Origin: CAIJXO01 sp964485905
GTDB lineage: Bacteria; Patescibacteriota; Minisyncoccia; Phycocordibacterales; GWA1-40-21
DNA: 8,596 bases
Reading direction: 5' to 3'
Assembly (NCBI GenBank): GCA_964485905.1
Contig: CAZAJY010000025.1
Span: forward strand, 1 to 8,596
Shown here: piece after piece, positions 6,535 to 8,596 of the stretch
Layout of the letters: each line of letters begins with the position of its first letter
How positions within the stretch are numbered: position 1 is the first letter of the stretch
Notes under the pieces: generated by a model
Databases searched by the model: none
What the model was told of the DNA's origin: nothing
What the model saw: the letters and a program-made list of their open reading frames with translations, nothing else
Translations under genes and position numbers: made by a program

Positions 6535-6616
6535 AACTCATCAATCACTGCATTTTTACTAGAGTTTTCTTGATTTTTACCTACTATTACTTATTTTCTG
6601 GAAACAGCTGAAATCC

Positions 6617-6640
6617 GGTTCGAATCCCACCCCGGGAGCA
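6617..6640 (+). other. tRNA 3'-end fragment, possible attachment-site remnant
   Basis: GGTTCGAATCC is the invariant T-loop sequence of tRNA genes; it is followed by CAC (T-stem 3' side reads CCCAC) and CCCGGGA, which reads as the acceptor 3' strand, then G as discriminator. The expected 5' T-stem strand (GTGGG) and the TCCCGGG acceptor start are missing: the bases before are TCC, so only the two stem pairs next to the loop remain. No D arm or anticodon arm is found upstream. A terminator follows at once. This is the pattern left where an element integrates into a tRNA 3' end. Confidence 0.55.
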
Positions 6641-6643
6641 AGT

Positions 6644-6671
6644 AAAAATAGGCTAACATTAGCCTATTTTT
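6644..6671. terminator. Terminator behind the tRNA fragment
   Basis: A perfect 12-bp stem pairs AAAAATAGGCTA (6644-6655) with TAGCCTATTTTT (6660-6671) around a 4-base loop. It starts three bases after the tRNA-like fragment, as expected for the native terminator of a former tRNA gene, and is symmetrical enough to act in both directions. Confidence 0.8.
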
Positions 6672-6700
6672 AGTATAAAGTGATTAAAATATAAAAACCT

Positions 6701-6721
6701 GTGACGCTATAATGCCGTAAA
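6701..6721 (+). repeat. Degenerate copy of the GGTGCC block
   Basis: GTGACGCTATAATGCCGTAA matches GTGCCGCTATGGTGCCATAA (from 6469) with four differences over 21 bases. An AT-rich string like ATAAA-GTGAT-AAAA also occurs beside both. The palindromic arms are lost here. Confidence 0.4.
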
Positions 6722-6782
6722 TATTAGTAAAAAAAGATAATTATCAAAAATTTGTGCCGTTGGATCTCACCCTGGAATGATG

Positions 6783-6811
6783 TTGACAAAATAATATTGA
6801 TATGTTATATT
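6783..6811 (+). promoter_or_regulatory. Strong sigma70 promoter for the 237-aa gene
   Basis: TTGACA (6783-6788), a 17-base spacer and TATATT (6806-6811) with an extended -10 TGT. The start point would be near 6818, leaving a leader of about 64 bases that contains the possible 16-codon leader frame. Confidence 0.75.
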
Positions 6812-6829
6812 ATTGCAAGAATACTGAGT

Positions 6830-6880
6830 ATGCCGAAAATCAGAATCAAAGAGAGTAGGCTCATTAAAAACAATAAATAG
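6830..6880 (+). CDS. Possible 16-aa basic leader peptide
   Basis: ATG at 6830 opens MPKIRIKESRLIKNNK and stops with TAG at 6878-6880, one base before the ATG of the 237-aa gene. It lies wholly within the predicted transcript leader. Seven of 16 residues are K or R. The one-base gap would allow translational coupling. There is no Shine-Dalgarno, but most genes here lack one. It may also be a chance frame. Confidence 0.35.
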   Translation: MPKIRIKESRLIKNNK

Positions 6881-6881
6881 A

Positions 6882-7595
6882 ATGAACAAAATGAAAATTG
6901 CTACGGTAGTCACTATAGTGGTGGCTGTAGTGTACGCAGTGTACCTTTGGGTGCTTAGCAACCTAATCAACCTCCCGGTTGAAAAAACTTTAACCTTTTA
7001 TTCACATAACTGGTTGGAAGTCCCATTGTCATTTGAAGTTTCATGTTGGTGGAATCTTTTGATTTTTCCGCTAATTATCATGTGTATGGGGTATGTTTAT
7101 AGTAGCGAAGTGATTGTAGGCAAGGAGCCGCGCGGAGTTAAAGACGGAACAGGCTACAAATACAACGCGAGGTTACATGTATTTATTATGAAAGTACTTT
7201 TCATGATCGCGACTCTAGCTATGATGTTTATGGGAGCCGTTATGTATCCATTTTTTCCAGAAGGTCCAATTGGACCACTTTCCTTGCTCGTCTCAAGTAT
7301 AATATTGGGATTAATTGCTTATATTGGCTTTAGTTCGGCGATTGAGTTTATGTATTCTCTTTTTATTTGGAATACTTTTATATATGAAGATTATTCCGCT
7401 GGAGAAAAAGGCCTTGCTGAAACCTATCAAATGAATCTTTCCGCTTTTTCTAAATTAGGATTGATTAAAACTTTACCCTTCTTATTCGGAATGACTCTTG
7501 GGTACATATGCAGATTTATTTTTTATGGAAGCCTTATCTTTCTTAAATCCATTAGGATTTCAATTCAAAAACAAGAAAAGATTAGCACTCTTTAA
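6882..7595 (+). CDS. Multi-pass membrane protein of unknown function (237 aa)
   Basis: Hydrophobic segments are visible at about residues 6-28, 57-75, 100-120, 131-150, 152-166 and 196-222, so five or six membrane passes. A polar loop at 76-99 holds KEPRGVKDG and KYNARLH; another at 167-190 holds YEDYSAGEKGLAETY. The protein has no motif I can tie to a transporter or enzyme family. The gene has a near-consensus promoter at 6783-6811 and a terminator at 7611-7643, so it is an independent unit. ATG 6882 is taken as start; ATG 6891 is three codons on. Its position just right of the tRNA fragment suggests it belongs to the chromosomal side of that boundary, if the boundary is real. Confidence 0.75.
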   Translation: MNKMKIATVVTIVVAVVYAVYLWVLSNLINLPVEKTLTFYSHNWLEVPLSFEVSCWWNLLIFPLIIMCMGYVYSSEVIVGKEPRGVKDGTGYKYNARLHVFIMKVLFMIATLAMMFMGAVMYPFFPEGPIGPLSLLVSSIILGLIAYIGFSSAIEFMYSLFIWNTFIYEDYSAGEKGLAETYQMNLSAFSKLGLIKTLPFLFGMTLGYICRFIFYGSLIFLKSIRISIQKQEKISTL

Positions 7596-7610
7596 TTAAA
7601 GATAATATCG

Positions 7611-7643
7611 AAAGCTCCGAATAACAAGACTCGGAGCTTTTTT
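7611..7643 (+). terminator. Rho-independent terminator after the 237-aa gene
   Basis: A perfect 10-bp stem pairs AAAGCTCCGA (7611-7620) with TCGGAGCTTT (7631-7640) around a 10-base loop and runs into a T tract to 7643. The GCTCCGA/TCGGAGC arms contain the same CTCGGAGC string as motif copy A. Confidence 0.85.
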
Positions 7644-7656
7644 ATTTAATTCCACC

Positions 7657-7675
7657 TCAACCATATTCAAAATTT
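7657..7675 (+). repeat. Intergenic motif, copy D (weak)
   Basis: TCAACCATATTCAAAATTT aligns with copy C (12 of 15 bases over the ACTATATTC core) and again lies just beyond a hairpin terminator. It also sits right before the TTGACA of the next promoter, as copy A does. Confidence 0.35.
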
Positions 7676-7680
7676 TGAAC

Positions 7681-7710
7681 TTGACAGTAGTATAGTTATT
7701 ATGCTATATT
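7681..7710 (+). promoter_or_regulatory. Sigma70 promoter for the 68-aa gene
   Basis: TTGACA (7681-7686), an 18-base spacer and TATATT (7705-7710) with an extended -10 TGC. Start point near 7717, leader of about 39 bases. The element closely resembles the promoter at 6783-6811. Confidence 0.7.
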
Positions 7711-7755
7711 TTTTTATTACCTTAAAAATTAAACATTAACCAAAATAGTACAGAA

Positions 7756-7962
7756 ATGAAAAAATTCCTGATTACGTATATGTTAATTGCATTATTGTTA
7801 TCGATTTTCATCATGGCAATAATGACTATATCTTTATTCTCTGACTCAGTGACAATAGTTGGTTGGAGTAATTCAGATATTATTACTATTGATTTATTAG
7901 CTTTAGCCCTCTTCATTCTCTCCATTATCGGCGTGGTAAAGCTCGAGAAAAGAAAAATGTAA
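7756..7962 (+). CDS. Small two-helix membrane protein (68 aa)
   Basis: Two hydrophobic segments, about residues 4-27 and 43-61, are joined by a polar loop with SDS and GWSNSD; the C terminus is basic (KLEKRKM). The first segment with KK before it could also be read as a signal peptide, but no cleavage motif stands out. No family is recognised. A good promoter lies 46 bases upstream. No terminator separates it from the RidA gene 66 bases on, so read-through into that gene is possible. The gene start lacks a Shine-Dalgarno. Confidence 0.6.
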   Translation: MKKFLITYMLIALLLSIFIMAIMTISLFSDSVTIVGWSNSDIITIDLLALALFILSIIGVVKLEKRKM

Positions 7963-8015
7963 AAGTAAAATTTCAAATTTACAGATATAATATTTATTAC
8001 TAACCATCTAAATAC

Positions 8016-8020
8016 AGGAG
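8016..8020 (+). promoter_or_regulatory. Shine-Dalgarno site of ridA
   Basis: AGGAG with an 8-base gap to ATG 8029 is the only well-placed canonical ribosome binding site of any sure gene start here. Further upstream, TATAAT at 7986-7991 could be a -10 box, but no acceptable -35 box lies at the right distance. Confidence 0.75.
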
Positions 8021-8028
8021 ATTACCCA

Positions 8029-8427
8029 ATGCCTAAAAAAGAAACAGCAGCTGCTCTTACCGGTCGTAACGAATTGCCTTACTCGCCGGTTGTAAAAATT
8101 GGTAATCACTTCCATTTTTCCGGAGTGATTCCAAATATTGATGAACATAACAAGTTGATTTCACCAGGAGATATTGTTGGCCAAACTAGGCAGGTTCTCC
8201 AGAAAATCGGTGCTTTACTGAAAGCCTGTGGACTGACCCCCAATGATGTTTACAGTGCCACTCTGATGCTTAATGGTTCCATGGAACACTTTCCCCTGGT
8301 CAACAAACTTTACTCTGAGTTCTTTGCTGAAGCAGAAATAAAACCCCGGAGAAAAGCTTTTGCCGTTGCCGGCCTGCCCTTTGATGCCATGATTGAAATT
8401 GAATTTGACGCCGTGAAACAGGAGTAG
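8029..8427 (+). CDS. ridA: RidA/YjgF/UK114-family protein (probable enamine/imine deaminase)
   Basis: The 132-aa protein has the full family length and its end signature: PRRKAFAVAGLPFDAMIEIE at residues 106-125, where R108 aligns with the carboxylate-binding arginine of E. coli RidA (R105) and E123 with its glutamate (E120); Y18 matches the active-site tyrosine, and HFSGVIP the following strand. RidA trimers hydrolyse reactive enamines and imines released by PLP enzymes such as threonine dehydratase, protecting PLP-dependent enzymes. With these residues kept, deaminase activity is plausible, though some family members lack it. Codons are clearly richer in G and C than in all other genes here, the ribosome binding site is canonical, and near-identical 14-base strings flank the gene: signs that it may have come from a different genome. 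It is followed by a terminator and faces a minus-strand gene. Confidence 0.9.
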   Translation: MPKKETAAALTGRNELPYSPVVKIGNHFHFSGVIPNIDEHNKLISPGDIVGQTRQVLQKIGALLKACGLTPNDVYSATLMLNGSMEHFPLVNKLYSEFFAEAEIKPRRKAFAVAGLPFDAMIEIEFDAVKQE

Positions 8428-8449
8428 GGAATAAACGAATCTCTTCATT

Positions 8450-8475
8450 AGCCATCTAATACAGATGGCTTTTTT
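8450..8475 (+). terminator. Rho-independent terminator of ridA
   Basis: An 8-bp stem pairs AGCCATCT (8450-8457) with AGATGGCT (8463-8470) around a 5-base loop, followed by a T run. Confidence 0.85.
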
Positions 8476-8485
8476 ATTTATTACA

Positions 8486-8510
8486 AAAGCCCGACTTAGT
8501 GTCGAGCTTT
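8486..8510 (-). terminator. Terminator of the minus-strand gene entering from the right
   Basis: On the minus strand AAAGCTCGAC (8510-8501) pairs with GTCGGGCTTT (8495-8486), one T-G wobble, 5-base loop, followed by a short T run. It begins nine bases after the stop codon at 8520-8522. Confidence 0.7.
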
Positions 8511-8519
8511 GGTTTTTAC

Positions 8520-8596
8520 TTATTTTTTTGGAATAGAGGGCAATTTTACTTGCAATCCCTCTTCTTTGAATCTTTCTCGGATTCGTTCCAGAGCTA
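8520..8596 (-). CDS. C-terminal end of a minus-strand gene, partial
   Basis: The minus strand from the window edge reads ALERIRERFKEEGLQVKLPS and then IPKK before TAA (24 residues visible). The amphipathic, charged helix followed by G-L-x-V-x-L-P resembles the end of MscS-type mechanosensitive channels (helix, then EAGI-x-I-P), but so short a stretch cannot settle it. A terminator follows directly, and the gene converges on ridA, which supports it being a real gene end. Confidence 0.6.
   Translation of the reverse strand, partial: ALERIRERFKEEGLQVKLPSIPKK

Larger units (their letters stand above)
6376..6829. other. 454-base non-coding region with repeats and a tRNA fragment
   Basis: No convincing protein gene is seen on either strand. 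From left to right it holds motif copy C, paired GGTGCC palindromes (6465-6487), a 10-base tandem repeat (6515-6534), a tRNA 3'-end fragment (6617-6640), a terminator (6644-6671), a degenerate copy of the GGTGCC block (6701-6721), a weak second tRNA-end-like stretch (6755-6780) and the promoter of the 237-aa gene (6783-6811). The open frame on the minus strand across 6767-6970 is a shadow. Confidence 0.7.

Noticed and set aside
6420..6640. tmRNA or other structured RNA ending in the tRNA-like piece
   Set aside because: No tRNA-like 5' half, no tag-peptide frame with a stop, and the T-stem cannot pair; a fragment explains it better.
6767..6970. Minus-strand frame of 67 codons
   Set aside because: It runs across the promoter and start of the 237-aa gene; its hydrophobicity mirrors that gene's first membrane segment.
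7722..7976. Minus-strand frame of 84 codons
   Set aside because: Antisense of the 68-aa gene, which has a promoter and a sensible membrane topology.
8215..8448. Minus-strand frame of 77 codons
   Set aside because: Antisense of the ridA coding region.
1..8596. CRISPR array, rRNA, intact tRNA, insertion sequence
   Set aside because: No regularly spaced repeats, no rRNA-like or full tRNA-like stretch and no transposase frame was found.

Overview
The window is AT-rich, tightly packed bacterial DNA. Nearly all genes lack a Shine-Dalgarno sequence and instead start just downstream of short TAAAT/TAATT-type leaders. All 13 visible stop codons are TAA or TAG. Small genes, A/T-rich leaders, and the style of the SppA and cytidine-deaminase-like proteins suggest a Patescibacteria/CPR-type genome. 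That is inference from style; no taxonomic marker is present. The genetic code appears standard.

Positions 1-5546 form one same-strand block closed by a hairpin terminator: the last codons of an upstream gene (perhaps the type III methyltransferase Mod), a type III restriction subunit (helicase plus PD-(D/E)xK nuclease), a basic 102-aa protein, a 63-aa two-helix membrane protein, a membrane-anchored NERD nuclease-like protein, an SppA-type S49 peptidase and a cytidine-deaminase-like enzyme. Gaps are 3-61 bases, so this looks like one operon. The restriction subunit and NERD protein suggest a defence role; SppA and the deaminase may be ordinary passengers.

Positions 5480-6880 are mostly small unrecognised genes and punctuation. 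A 117-aa protein (+) and a 91-aa DUF1508-like protein (-) are separated by terminators and by copies of a roughly 20-base intergenic motif, always in the same orientation. A 454-base gap (6376-6829) holds two fused GGTGCC palindromes, a perfect 10-base tandem repeat, a 24-base piece matching the 3' end of a tRNA gene, and a terminator right behind it. I read the tRNA piece as a possible boundary of an integrated element lying to its left; no integrase is visible.

Positions 6783-8596 hold a 237-aa multi-pass membrane protein behind a strong extended -10 promoter and a possible 16-aa leader peptide, a 68-aa membrane protein behind a second such promoter, and a RidA-family protein that alone has a clear Shine-Dalgarno site and more GC-rich codon use. 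Facing RidA is the C-terminal end of a minus-strand gene that runs out of the window.
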